From contig NC_088204.1 in the NCBI RefSeq assembly GCF_037126465.1, positions 77,809,807 to 77,873,806 of the forward strand: a stretch of DNA of 64,000 bases, written 5' to 3'. Source of the DNA: Ornithodoros turicata (lineage: Eukaryota; Arthropoda; Arachnida; Ixodida; Argasidae). The translations under genes and the position numbers were made by a program. Under the pieces are notes generated by a model that made no database searches, was not told the origin of the DNA, and saw nothing but the letters and a program-made list of their open reading frames with translations. This document shows, piece after piece, positions 47,501-62,500 of this stretch; position 1 is the stretch's first letter; every line of letters starts with the position of its first letter.

Positions 47501-50500
47501 ACATTTAGCTTTTTACGGAGGCAATTATGGTTGCGAGCGACGGCAAAGCTTTCCGCGGATTTTATTTCCCTTATTGAACCCAACTGAGGGGTATTTAAAG
47601 GACCGGCCTCGGTGGCTCAGTACGTAGCGTGTTCGCCTTCTGATCGCGGGTTCGAACCCGGCCGAGGACGCCAGCAACTTGGTGGCAGGGTATAAGTTGC
47701 TTGGACACGCCGTCTTCCGCGAGGGACGTTAAATACGGGGTGCCGTGTGATGAGCAACGCACGTTAAAGAACCCTCAGGTGGGCAAAAGCAATCCACAGA
47801 CCGACCGCTGTGGCGTCAGTCATGGTCTCAGTTGCCTCGCGACGTAAACTCCCAAATATTATTAGTATTAAGTTATTTAAAGGAGCATGGAAGTAACATT
47901 CAAAATGGCTCGAAACGCTGCTTCATCTGTGAAGCTGTCCACCAGGTGTCACCACGCAAAATATTTTCGCTCTGCGGTGTACTGTCACTGTTAGGGCCAG
48001 TTCTCACTTGGCGACGCCCAACGCGCCGTCGTGAGCGGGCGGCGGAAATAGACGCGCATTTCCGGAGTCGGGAGAGGAGAGACGTCGAACCAAAAAAATT
48101 GCCATGCCGAACTTCTTTCACGACGTCGGCGAGAGCTGCCGAGAACGAGAGCTGGCGACCAATTAAGTGACACAGAAAGGCCACGCCCCCTGATTTTTCG
48201 TCTGCTTTGGACGACGGAAGGCTACTTTGGTGGGAAAATGAAAATCGTGCTCGCTGACCTTATGCAACTGACCTGCCGGGGCCGGTCATGTTCCAGTCAG
48301 CTGTGCAAGCGCCTACTAGCTGTATAACCTTTGCCACGAAGCGACTGTGTGATGTCATTTCAAATGCCGTTCTAAAAATTTCTTCCAGTGTCTGAAAAAC
48401 GGTCTGGAGCTCTGCCCGAAGAAAAACGTAAGTTATCTACCATACTCCGAGACAACATAAGAGTTACAGTCAGAGAGTTATACGTGTATTTAGGCTTCCG
48501 ATTTTTCGGACGCTGATTTTTGCAACGCCCGCGGTGCGCCCCTAAGGTTTTTCCCGTTTCTTTCTTCCTTTGTCGCTCTTCTTCCACAACTGCTTTTCGA
48601 CCTCAAACTAATTCACAAGAGAAGGCGAGAAGTGGTAGCCTCCTTCAGGGTCGCTGGACGCATGCATGGCCCAAAAGGAGGCTACTACACACACTTTTCC
48701 CATGTGTTCTATGTATCCTCGACCCTAGTGACTCTACTTGACCCCCGGCACTGGCCTAGTTTGGCACAGAACAGTTCTGTGTTCGTCACAGCTGCCACTC
48801 ATTTTCAGTCTGTGCACCATTCACAATTTGTGCAAATACGCTCGCTTGTACTTCAACCAGGAGCTTGTAGCTCCGGGTATTAAAACATTCGTGTGTTACA
48901 TCGTGTGGTCCGAGTCACTCTTGCACATTTGCATGCACATACTTTCCTTGTATCGTCTCTTCGATGACTGCTACGCAATACTCCGAAGTCGGCGCCGTTA
49001 ATTTCGCAGACTTTTTAATCCTCCGAAAAACTCCGAATTTCCGAAAAGTTGAAAACTCCGATAAACGCCCTCCGAATTTTCCAAAATGAAATCTCCGACA
49101 CTTCGGAACCCTAGAACCCCATCTCCGACAGCGGTGAGTGTCGTCGGCGCATTCAGAGTGGGGCATACGAGAAGATGGTGGATTCCAGGTTGACGGGGAA
49201 GCCGAAGTACATGTTTTGTTAACGCGGATATTTCGCGTGTTCGCTATAAAAGCGTGCAAATGTGTTCGTTTTTAAAAAAAAAATGTTAAAGCGCCATTGA
49301 TTCCAAGGATGAATATACTAACGAAGTCCTTTTACACTGCCGCTATTATCTGGCGCACTTAAAATAGTTGCTTCTTCCGAATAATTTTTACGCCGCGAAG
49401 CGATTCTTTCAGCAGCCTTCCTAAGCTTCTCAGGGACAGGGATGGGCAGTAAAAGTAGTACCTTTGTATTATGGTACTATTACTGTAATACTTTTGGTAA
49501 TTTGTATTATGTATTTGTATTTGAATGTATCTGTATCTGTATTATATATACATAATAATATATACAAAAAAGAAGTATTACATGCATTATAATAATTAAT
49601 AATAGCGTAATAATAATAATATATACATATATATACATACACATATATACATATATTATTATATACATATATAATAATAATAACATAAATAATAACTGAA
49701 GGCGTAATACTTACTGGGATGACGTAGCTCTGATCAACAGAGTGGCATCGTGGCACTTTAGCAATTGATTGATTGATTATTTAAAAGAAAACCTTTCTTT
49801 GGCAATAATTTGCCTGTGCCTCACGGACCTTTGGGTACATGCAAGTGCCCTTCTATACCCTTACCCCAAACTTTTCCCAAAGAGAGTTACCTCAGTGCCT
49901 GGAGCTAATGGGAGGCTGATCAATACTCACATATGGGCCTCTTGATGACTGACTGGCACTCTTGCATTATTTCTTGTTCAATGTCCCTAAGGATGAGTCG
50001 TCCCATTCAAAACGTCTGTGTCCTCCTAGACAGCTAGAGCGTTCAGGTCCAGTGCAGTCACCTTTGCAGGCGAACACACACACACACCGTGGGCAGTCAT
50101 GGAATTTCGGACAGTCCATTTTTTATTGATCACTCTGAACGAACTGGAGACTCTGCCACAGTGAGAGGCAGGGTGTCAAATGCGCTCGAAATTAGTCGAC
50201 GCTGTCTCATAAGGCCTTTGAAGGGGGAATATGCTTATTAGGGGGAAAAAGCCAGGAAAGTTCAGCCAGACGGAGACGGCTTGCTATTACAAAAATGGAA
50301 AATGGGGAAGAAAAGAAAAGAGAAAGGGAGAAAAGGGGAAAGAAAAGGAAAAAGAAAAGGGAAGACAAAGAAGAAAAGAAAAGGGAAGACAAAGAAGAAA
50401 AGAATAGCAAAAGAAGAAAACAAAAGGGGAAGACAAAGAAGAAAACAAAAGGCAAAGATGAAAAGGAAAGGAGGAACACAAAACTAAAAGTATGAGGCTA

Positions 50501-53500
50501 TGAGGCTATTTACATTTGCAAGCCATTTTCTACGACCGAATCTAAGCACGCACTAGAGGTCTGTCCCGTGGAGATCAGGTTAAAATGTAACAGCCCGAAA
50601 CTTCCTAACTAGCGGATGCCGCCGATGGTGAGCTAGAAGGCGGAGGTACTGCTGACACGTCTCCCCATAGAGAAGCACTTCAAGCGGGGCTTCCTTAGCC
50701 TCAGCAATGACCAGTCTCTGCCGGCCGAGGGACTCCCAAGCACACTCGGAGACTGTGCGCCACGAGGCAGTGAAGCTTATGGACTGAGGAAGGTGGAAAG
50801 CCATTAAACACAGGCAAGCTCTACGCAAGTGACCCGCGAACCAAAGCTCGGTGGTTGGCCAAAGGCGACGTCATGGGACTGCCCCACTTTATGTCTGCCA
50901 GATGCCTGATCACCGCAATCCACCGGTGGACATTGGCTTCTAAGCTCGCTATGTGCATCACCAAAGACAGCCTGGCGTCTACAATGACACCTAGGAAACG
51001 ATGAAAAGATGCACTCCTCAGCTGCACACCAGCAACTGAAAGAGGGAAAGGATGCATGTTCCGTCTCGTAAACGGGAGTACCACGGACTTTTCAGACGAG
51101 ATGTCCATGCCGCCTTTGCGAGGTAGTGCTCAATAGTGTTCAAAGCGTGTTGCAGGCGCCGCTGAATGGCCGAACGGGATTTGCCGCTGGTCCAAATGCA
51201 GATGCCATCCGCGTAGATCGAAATTGACAGTTTCTTTCCAATGCAGCCCCGGAGGCCCGCCATGGTCACGTTAAACATAATTGGGCTCAATACGCTTCCC
51301 TGTGAAACTCCATGAGTCATCGACACATGCTCCGTATCCCTGTGACCGGTGCGAACGAAGAGTTGCCTGCCCTGGAGGAAGTCTTTAATCCATGAGAAAG
51401 CTTTTGAGGGCAGACGGCTTGGGTGAGGGGATGCAGAACGGAGGCGTGACCCACGGCGTCGTAAGCGCGTTTAACATCAGAAAACGCAGCCACCACTGTC
51501 TCCTTACACACCTTCGCTTGTTCCACCGACGTAATCAAGTTAGGTACAGAGTCCATGGAAGACCTGTGCTGGCGGAATCCTGACATTTCCTGCTGGAAGA
51601 AGGAGTGCCTCTCGAGCCACCACTCGATTCTGTGGAGGATCACGCGCTCCAACAACTTGCCAAGGCAGCTAGTCAAGCTCACCGGCCTGAACGAAGAGAG
51701 CTGAGAGGGCGATTTTCCCGGCTTCAGTAGTGCGACAACACGCTCTTGCTTCCAACTGTCAGGTAATTTACCGGTTCTCCAGGACGTGTTAAATACCTCG
51801 AGCAGGCACTTCTGACATTGCTCATCCAGGTTACGGATAGCCCGGTACGTGACATTGTCCGGGCTTGGAGAAGATCGAACACATGACAGGAGGAGTGCGT
51901 TCTTTAACTCCGACAGCGAAAAGTCACTATTCATGTCCGGATCAGTGATGGCGGGACTAGCTTCAATCTGTTCTGTCAGATAGGTCACGTGGCTCATGAA
52001 AGCCGGTGAACACGATGCCACGGAATCAGTGCCAATGGTCTGACAGAACGCCGAAGCCACTTCACCCTCTGGCTTAGAAGAGAACAACGCTAGAGCACCT
52101 AGCGGGTTGTGGTCAGATGTCGGCACTCCTAAACTTCTAGTGATGCGCCATACTTTCGCAAGACTATCAAAAGGCGACAGCGTTTCGCAGAACCGCCTCC
52201 GACGTTTTCGATCAACAGACGCCAGTTCCTTAGTCACCAACTTGGTCATACGGCGAGCCTCCACCACATACATCCTCTAACAGCCGAATCTGATGCGCTT
52301 TGCGCTCAGCTCGCCGGCGGAGCATGGCTATGAAAGACTGTACTGTATAAAAGTGAGTAGTTTGAACATAGGCGATCAACCGAACCACGGCAGATTACGT
52401 CATTGTTTCACAGGCTCCGGCTCAATGTACCATACAGTGCAAGACTCCTGTACAGGCTTGGGAAGGCGGACTCTCCTAACTGTCCAGTCTGTGGCTCAAT
52501 CGAAGACGTCGAACATATTATAGTTACGTGCCCAAGATACTCTGAGTGTCGTGACAGACTTGTAGCCGCGTTAGGCCGGGTTGACAATCGACCCTTCGGA
52601 GTGCAGAAGGTGCTGGGCCCATGGCCAATGAGCACTCAACTGCCAGCTTTGCGAGCCGTTACACAGTTTTTAAGGGACACCAAGCTGTTAGATGGGCTAT
52701 GACCTGTCTGTGGCGTTCGTCGCCGCTTCGCGACATCTCCAGTGGGTGATGGTGGATGTGTCTGGAATTCCTTTCCTTAGGTGATCTGGGGTAGCCGGCC
52801 CTCGTGATGAGGGCTACAATCCCCATTTTTTTCTTTCTTTCAACCAACCAACCAACCAACCGAACACACAGTGCATAATAAGTTATGCAATGAAACATAA
52901 GATAAACATGATACACTTATGCCAATACACATGCCAATGATGAGAACGGTGCCCAGAACAAAAACAGTCTCTGTTCGAAATATCCACGGCTCTCGTCCTG
53001 GGGCACTTCACTTCACACTTTCTTACCGGCTTGCTCGGTTTCCACCAGTCTACGATAGACTTAAGTAAGGTTAGGGACGTTCAAGCCAAACCCAACAACC
53101 TGACAAATTCCCGTTTAAATATCGTGTGGTCAGAAAGAATTAGGAAAGGTTAGCGGCCGTAGAAGGCGATTCCTTACTCGGATGGTTAATAGGGAAAAAA
53201 AACGAGTCGGAATGCTGAGCTGTTCTGTAAAGAAGTGGCTGAATTTTTACCTTAACTTTTTACTTTGGCTGAAGTCACCTTAACTAAAAACCGTAGCTAG
53301 TTCCAGACTTCCAGTGACAACTTATTGTTGTGGAAAGTAACTAATTACGTCAAAAAAGTAACTGATTACAGTAACGAGTTACTTGTAAGTTAGTTACTAC
53401 CCAAGACTAGAAGCATATTTTGCGGCGTGCGACGTTGACGCACCGTGACGTCACAAGGGGTGTGGTATTGGTATCGTTGTTAGTGAGAACATAGTGCTCC

Positions 53501-56500
53501 ACGTGAGCATTATACGCAGTGTCTTTCCAGTCACAATGTGTCCAACTAGTGTTCACCTGACCTGTTCACTCGCATGTGCAACGCAAGACAATGCACGAAG
53601 TATGATGACGCGTTCTCCGTTGTGTTTCTCTTGCAGCAAGGAGTAGTAGCAGGTGTTGTACGGTTGCTCGGGGTAAGTCGGTAACTTTTGCATTTACGCA
53701 TTTGATGCTAATCCCACCTTAACCAAAAAGTGATATTATTGTCGTCTAGATGCTGTAATGTAAAAAAAAATTACGTATGCAAATGGCAAACAAATCGAAA
53801 TAATTTAAAATTGTGTGACATCGTTATATAAAAGGGGCACAAAAAAAAAAAACGCCTGAGCATTTCGAATGCTCGAGTTCCACCACATCTTGTAGCAGAG
53901 AAACATTTTCATGCAGGATAGCGCCGATCATATATTGAAGCGGTCAGTTTGTAGCGGTGTGCATTACTTCTAAAAATACTATAACTAATTCAATAATAGC
54001 TAGTGAGCAGGAACTTGTTATTTGCGCGCTAACGTGCAATTAGTAAAGTACATTGCTGACACGTCTTCGACTTGTGGTACTTCTCTTAAAATCGTCAGAT
54101 AAGGCAATCCTAAAGACAGGCAATAGAGAAATGACAGACACAAAATTGGGTTGGATTGGATTGGAAAAGAAAGAAAAATATGGAGAGGTTAGTCCCGACC
54201 CAGTCAGAGCAGGCTACTCCAAAACGCGTTTGTGGGTGGAAAAAAAGAAAGCAAAAGGTGAGCTATATGAAAAAGAGAAGAACAAACGACCAACCAAAAA
54301 CAGGAAGCAGGAAAGGGGTAGGCAGACAGACAGACAGACAGACCAGGAGGCAGATAACATTTCAGTGTTTTATGTGTTGTGTAGTAGCACAGTAGCATGA
54401 TACAATAGGGGGTTCTAGTATCACGTACGCTGTCACGTATGTGATACGTGCGTGATATTTGCGTACGTGAGGGATGCGTTGTGGTTCTGCGAAATGCGCA
54501 AAGCTCTGCTTGTGTCCTGCACGTGCGCAGAACCACAAATGCTATCCTTTACGTACGCAAAGGCGATAGGGTACAATACACTAAAACTTTCTAATACCAG
54601 TTGGTTTAGTAGTAAAGCAATACAGGACGACATTGCAGCAGAGGAGACAATAGTAAGTTTTAGTATACCGTACGCTATCCCCTGTACGTTGGTGGTTCTG
54701 CGCACTGCGCGAAGCTCTCTTTTTGCGCGTGCGCAGAACCGTCAACGCTATCCCTTACGTACGCAAAAGTGATAGCGTACGATATACTAAAACTCTCTAT
54801 TAGCAAGCTTTAGTATACCTTACACTATCCCCTATGAGTACGTTTGGGATAGCGTTGCTTGTTCTGCGCACGCGTTGAGCATAAACAGAGCTTTGCACAC
54901 CAACCACCACGCTATCCCTTTACTTACGCGAAAGCGACATCGTACGACATACTAAAACTCACTAATGATTTTTCCGTCCAACATAGACATTAAGCGGACA
55001 TGGAACCGTCACCCACTCAATCATTTCGACACTGCCAAGTCTTTGAAGAAGCACGAGCCATATTGTATCATCTGGCGTCTCCTCGTATAGTAACCTCTGG
55101 TGGACAACTTGAGGGGCACCGAAATAGGGGGTGTGGCGGTGATGGAATCGCCCTTAACGATATTGTCGTCCGCCAATTGTAAAGCGCTAGCCAATAAGAG
55201 GAGAACTTGTTATTTATCTTTCTTTTCTTTTTCTGCAGTGTCTACTTAAAGGATTGGGTACTGCCAAGCCTGGAGACTTCTGCGTTGCCCTCACACTGCT
55301 GCTGGAAGACCTCCTCACCATCGTATACCGCTTGTTAAGCCTTCCAAATAGTATGTGGAATTTTGTACTTTTACAGAAATCTATACTTGTGTTTGTAGAG
55401 GAGGTGGTATTCCTCTACACGAGCCCTGATCGGCGTTGATGGAATGCTCCATCAGGCAGATGGACGTGGCCTCACGCTAGGACGTGGCCAGTAGAACTGC
55501 CTGCCATGCGCAGTAGCGCGCCGCGACAGGGGCTGCATTTTGGTCTCCACTGTAGTTTCAGTTTTCGTGCACTACTTGTTGCGAAGTAGGATGATGCGTC
55601 AATGATTATTGCTGCCAATAAGGGCAAGCATAGGAAGGGGCTGAAACCTCCCCCCGTTCTTAGGTGGAGAACGACTAAAAAGATTTGCTAGTTGCGTGGT
55701 CGAGAGGATAGAGCAATTTGTCCATTGTTGATATCCCCGCTGTCACGCTGAAGACTGGGAAGTTATTGAATTGAGTCCAACGACTGGCGTTCATTAAACA
55801 GCCAATGGTGCAACGCGGTCTAGTTGGTCTGAACCGAGCGTGGCAGAGAAGAACGAATGGACGACACACTGCAGACTCTCAACTAGTGAATTTAATGGGA
55901 TAACATACATCTGAACAGTCTGGGGCAGGATGCGACCCCTCGTTTTCGTTTCCACGTCAGTTGATTTCGATGCTAAGTGCGTCTCTCTGTGCTTTGATAG
56001 AACCAGCAAGACATGATGACTCAGCAATAAATGGCGCCTATGAAGGAGTGCTGACACACTTGTGAAGTCCCGAGCAGGACACCTTCAGATGCCTCAATAC
56101 AAGGTGAAAGAAACATGGAGCAACTCTTGCAGACAAGCCATCAGGACATCTGTCAGCACACTGCCAAAGACGTGGATGCTCCCCTTAGTTTACTACTACA
56201 CGCATAATATCAAAAGGAAATTGCAAATCAGTCAGAGGGATAAAGGAGTTAAACCTTTTACGTGTACTTATCGGGACTTCAAAAGTAAGCAGCACTCCTT
56301 GTTAGGTGCTATGTCCTGCTGATTTATCATGTCTTGCTGGTTCTAGAGAACATACACAGTCAATCGCACGTGCTGTCAAGATTATTTCATGTGCAAAGAC
56401 GACGTCTGACCCCAGGCTATTTAAATGTAGTACAGTCAAACCTCGCTTTACGAACACCCTTCGTTTCTCAAAAAATCGTTCGTAAATCGAGGTATTCGTA

Positions 56501-59500
56501 AATCGAGGTCCGAGGAGTGCAGTGCACAAATACCTCGCAAAAACACGGAAACTACTTCTTCTCACTTCTTCTACGGGAAATTAATTTGAATAAGTTTTAT
56601 TTTTGAAAATACTGCGTAATTGTGCTTTGCAACATACTTTCTGCAGCGTCTATCATGTTTAGAAGAGATGACAGAAGTCTGACACTTGACTCATCCACCC
56701 GGTCCTCAAAGTACCGTATCGCGCGCGGATGAGACTGTTTCCAACTGCAAATATTACGCTTGTCACCGGCTGTCAGGACTGAACGCCTTCTCTTGGAACG
56801 GCAAGATGTTTCCATCTCGGAGACCTGGTCCAAACTCACAACCGTTCGGCTGTAAACGCCCGAATTATTCTTTCAGGAAATGGTGAATCATGTTTGTGGA
56901 ACGTAGCGACGTTGGGACATTGTATGTTTGACCTTGGCAGCATGTACTGAGGAACTTTCATTATCCTCCGGTCCATTGGCCTGGTCCTCTGTACGTTCAT
57001 AACGCGCGTTCGTATATCGAGGTCAGAATGGCTTGACTACTTTGGGTCCGTTCCCTAATAATCCGTTCATAGTTCGGATATCGAGGGTTCGTAAAACGAG
57101 GTCGAAATACACGGAAAAAGTTTGGTTCCCTGTGGAGCTGTTCGTAAGTTGAGGGAATTCGTATATCGAGGGTTCATAAAACGAGGTCCGACTGTATACG
57201 TAATAATGGTGACTACGATAATTCCTGTTCGCGTCCCTTGCGCTCATATAACCATGCTTATGAAACAGATATTGGTACAGGTCCTCCTAAAGTCGCCTCA
57301 TGACGCACACCAATTCTACTTTTGCCTTCTCCTCTCATTTCCCTGCATCACGAGCCCCTCAGCCCATGTAGTAACATGCTCAGAGAGAAATTTTGTTCCA
57401 TCCCTCATGGTTACTGCTCCCCCCCCCCCAGGTTTCTCTTCTATAATTCTCTACATTGACATCAGAAGGCTAATTCCACAATTTGTAGAATACACACGTA
57501 GTACGTCAAAATGGTCGCCATATTGGTATGTTCAAACCTTCTCACTGGCCTTACCAAGAAATATGACACAAACAAAGCTATAATGATGTACGTCACTTAC
57601 GGGCTACAAAATTTCCCAAACGTGCCATGAAATGTTTGCTCAAATTGACTCTTCCTACCACGAACCCCATATACGATAATTGCCTCTCGATTAAAGTGTG
57701 CCCTATTTGTAACCATACGCGCTTGAAGTCACCTCTGGACCCCTCATTTATGTTTCTCCTTCCCCTCGTCTTGCTTCTCTCGCTTCTGCGCATGTTTCCA
57801 GTACATCCTTGCGTTGGCTCTCCACACGGTTCTCATAAAACAGCATCAACCAATGATTCCATTCGGTACGCATTGACGTAATCGATGACGTAGGTCAGGC
57901 ACGGTGGTGAAGGGCGTCATGTCTCCCAACGCAACACTCTTGCCACCGCTTACCATTGAGCAACCACGTATATTAGTTTAGTACAACTTTCGTACATTGT
58001 TAAAATATTCTATAGCGAAACCTGTTCCTTGGCGAACGTAGAACTTCGGTTATGTGTTCAGGAGCACGTCCTCTATCAAACAAACACGAAAAAAAAATAT
58101 TGTCGTAGTCTCTTTGAGAACACTTCATCCATTTCCCTCTGTCATGCTCTAGTGAGAGCTTGCGCGTATTAGACCTCAGCTCAAAGAAACAACACAGTGT
58201 ATGGGACGCAACCATTTTACCAATATTACATCTTCATTCCTTCATTCCAGAAGCACTAATAAAACACAAACTAACGTCCTCCCTTGCGCAAGATGCTGTG
58301 TGGCACATGTCATAACATTTGTCTAGTTTGGACGGTGACGTACAAGGTGGATGCAAAAGAAAGCGACGTATTGTGGCTTTTAATATTCCTGACATGTTAA
58401 CAGCTCAGTACTGATCAGTGTCGACAACTACACTTTTTCAATATAGGTCAACAGTTTCGAGGAAAGCTCTCAGCCACGTGCAGTAGAAACCCACCTCCAT
58501 TCAGTGATGGTGCTCCAAAGAATCTCAAGTGTGGGCGTCCTATCAAGATCACACTGCCTGACATAGCTAACATTGGAGCCGTAAGTTTCACGTTTCCGTC
58601 TCCCTTCACACGCACGGCATCCCGCTTCACAGATACAGAAGCACCGTGGAGAACTGTTGCTAAAGTTCCACCACAGACTCAGTCAAAGGCTTAGCGCGTA
58701 CGCGCGAACGAACACGAAATGCTTCATGGTTTACCAGAAACACTGGGTTATCTCTAGTTTGCTCTGCCCTGAAAGATTCCTTGGGTCAGGGAGGAAGCAC
58801 GTGGACGAAGGGAAACGGGTTAAATACGACAAGTTTCGTGGATATATGAATTCTTAAATGGTTGCTAGAACGGTTGACAATATACTACTGCGCGCTCAAG
58901 GTAGCAGCATAGGCTGGGACTACATCGTCTCACTGATCTTAAGGCTGGCACATGCGATGTAGTTAACGTTCGCTTCTGGCGAGGGTTGACTGCACAGTCC
59001 CCAAAATTGTTTTCTTCGCTTTTTCTCGTGCGCTTTAAGGAAGAAATAATTATCAGCGACAGCGTGGGCAGAACGTGCTAGGAAATGACAGAGCCATTAT
59101 TGGCATTTCATTCATTTCAAAGTCATTATTTTCAGCGTTCTGTAAAACAGTGCTTGCAGTGATGAAAGCTACCTTCGCCACCAGCGGAATTGATCGGTCA
59201 AAAAATAGATATCACAGTCATTAGCTGGGCTTAGGTGACAATTATTTCGGCAACATTGCGCACCAATTTTATTCAGCAACTTTTCACCTTAGTCTGGCTA
59301 CTTCAGAACGAGGGAAAATGGCAACACAAACGCACGTTGCACAGAAGTGACCAGCTGATAGTCATCAGTTGGTTCCCCACAGATTTGTCGCAATTTCTCG
59401 TCGAGTTGCCCTTTTTCCACCGATATGCGCATTTCCTTTCAATCGTTTGAAGCGAATAAAAACTGGTTCTTTGAGTTATCTTCACAAAATCGGTAAGAAT

Positions 59501-62500
59501 ATTTTAACCAGCAGCTTTTGTGCTTAGAGTGCAATACAGGTTATAAGAGATATTATCGTGGGGAATGCTTTGCCACTCGTTTTTTATTGGAAAAAAACTA
59601 TGGAAAGAAGTGCGCAATTTTTCTAAAAAATGAAGTTGTCGAGGAACATTACGGATTATAGACAACATCGAGACAGTTAGAGGTGGGTAATTTCACTTTG
59701 ACCGTTGTTTTATTGCACTTGTTTGTACTATGTAACATCAACTGAGAAGAAGTACTTAAAATGCAATAAATTTTTAAGAATCGTTAAACACGTACATCCA
59801 ACGAACCGTCTTATTTATAACTGATCCACTGATGACAAAACCAAATCAAATGTTCTAAGACCTATGAATTGTGATCACCATAACTTTTGGCTTGCAAGAC
59901 AAAACTTTAATTTGTAAAACCTTTCATATTTATTGCTGCTCTAACCTCAGTCTTACTTTTAGGTCTTTGGTATATTTGTTATTCATTTATTAATAAATGT
60001 CCTCAGTTGAGGGCATTTTCCACATCTTACTCTATTAACAAACTGCCTTCCACTTCCTAGTGTTCGAACGAGACCCTGGTTGCCTGCCCTCAAAATGCAC
60101 CAGCCCAGGTAACAATCTCACTCTACATGCTACAGCCGTCTAAATATTATCTACAGAATTGTGGTCGCCGCGTGCACATACTCCTTTCTTCATGAACTCT
60201 ACCATCGAAATATCTCACCAGCAAGTTCTGAAATTCAGTGAAAACTCCAAGCTAACGGTTAGGTGCACTTATGAACAACATAACAATAATAATAACATAA
60301 TAGCCTGCTGGGCATCAATCGGCAGATATCAAAAGAAAAAATCAAAAACCTTTACGTCCGTGAAGCTAGATGGCGCGTCGACGCGCCATCACGTAGTTGC
60401 AGGAAGCTGGCTGGTCTGAGAGTATGTTTAGGACCCCCCATTACTTGGTCATCACTTTCTCATTATTGTACACTTGTGGAGTTACATAGGGGGAAACAGT
60501 GAGGATGAAATTCTATTGTACACTCGCTATTCAGATGAATAGCAAGTGTACTATTAGGTACAAAAACTGAGGCAACCGGCCGTATGAACTGTTTATGGTA
60601 TAAACGTGGCCTGTAACACGACGCCTCCTGTTACTACTAGCACGACGTACGCGAATGGAACCGAGAGTCATTCGAAGCAGCACAATATACGGCAACTCAA
60701 ACTATATACATGTGAGCGGCTCGCACGCGTGTTATCAACGCGACGCCTGATTTCGCTGAGCTGGCCAAGAAGAGAACAGTTTTGACGTATCCGTCCACCC
60801 CCATGCATTCGCACTTTCAGTACATTGTGCTGTTCGTTGTAGTTAGAGGTTGTAGATAGAGGTAGGTAGAGGTGACAACATGCGTGGTGCACGACCCGGG
60901 TTCACAAAATTCGTGCACCTTCAAATTTGTGGAATCACGGAATCACAGAATCACGAATCTGGGGAATCAGAATCAAAATCAGAATCACAGAATCACGGAC
61001 AGAATCACGGACGCTTCCTGCTCGCCACAACAGCTGCCGAATAAGGGTCACAGTTTTTTGTATTCAGTTGATTACGCGTGGCATTATATTTATGGAGCTG
61101 TTCCCAAGACGGCGCCCTTCTACCAATAAAAATACCAATAAATAAATAAAATAAATATACTATTGAGCAATTTCTAGAGTGCTGAATACTCCCTCTGCTC
61201 ATATAAAGGAAGGTAGTATTCGGCCACTCTGGCACTTTCCCTTGTACAACTTTTCGATTTTTGCAGAGGCGGCAATACTCCAACCTCTTCACCCTTCTTG
61301 GAGTGAGTAATCGTTTCTTCCTACTTTTATTATTATAAACAGGTTTCTGCCAGAATGTGGGTATACCTTGCTCAATCTGCAATGGCGCGAGGTCAACAAG
61401 GATGCTACTGCAGAGAAACCGCAAACAGAGCATCGTACATACGAACTGAAGACAGGCATAAAATTGAAAGAGTCTAGAGGAAAAGCTGCCGGAGATACAG
61501 ACATGGGCAAAGCTTGTCTAAGGAAGCGATTCCGTGTTCAGAGCCAAGCGAGAGCCGCAGTAATAAATCCACAGTTACTTCCATTCAACGCCAATCTGTT
61601 ACAGCATGTATCCAATCCAATCCCAGTCGTTTTAGCCTTCTGTGCTCCGTGTGCGTGCGTATGTAAAATGTATTGCCTTTCGTACCTTCTAAACGTTCTA
61701 CTGTGACATGTGGGACTGGCGTATAGTGGTTGTAGGACATACACCAACGTTTCGTAACGCTTTGGGCTACCGTGCCCATCACGGCGGCTCAGGTGTCCCT
61801 CTTCGCCATCTTGATTTCTATGTATTATGACAGTTCTGTTAAAAGCGGTGAGGCTGTGAGGCTCAGATTTCTGGAGCCGTTTTACGTAAACATGTAGCGT
61901 GCGAGACCGAAAAGGAGACACGTGGTAGTCCTGACAGTGTATGAAAGTTTATTAAATTAAAAAGCTGAACTGAACCGTGGTTGTCGCCTCATGCACGCGC
62001 TGCGCGCATTTCGATCTCCTTGTGGTCTGCCACAGGCCTCCCTCCCAAGTGAGTTCCACGAAACGGATGTGGGAATGAACCGGTAGGTGGATGGGGCCAT
62101 GGTATTGCCGGATGAGCAGGGAGATCCACAGGTACTCAGCTATGGGATCAGCGAGGGCTGCGAGTCTGTCCAGGGTTAAGTCTTTGGGGCAGGCCAAGAC
62201 CACGAGCATGACCTGCGAGGAAACTCCTGCAAGAGCAGCTATAGGAGGAGGGGTTGTTGTGTATCAGAAGCGGAACCTTTGAGTAATGTCGCAACTGAGA
62301 ATGCTGTCTGTTCAATGAGATAGTCTTGTTTTAACAGCTGCTGAAGGCCTGGTGCGTTCAGAAATTGTCATGCTCTTCAATATGGCGCTCTTGAGAACGT
62401 CGTAGGCCCAGTCAAGGGGTGCCTTCGGAAAGACGTCGTCGGGCTCAGCTGCGACCCCAGGAGGGAGATTCGGTATGACAAGGAAGTACTTTGACGACTA

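Noticed and set aside
49445..49560. hAT transposon starting GGGATGGGCAGTAAAAG
   Set aside because: No matching inverted end or 8-bp duplication was found downstream.
50281..50495. Lys/Glu-rich plus ORFs that look like a charged protein
   Set aside because: They derive from the purine-rich complement of a retroposon pyrimidine tract.
56062..56322. Zinc finger-like KPFTCTYRDFK
   Set aside because: Only one Cys and no His pair; not a C2H2 finger.
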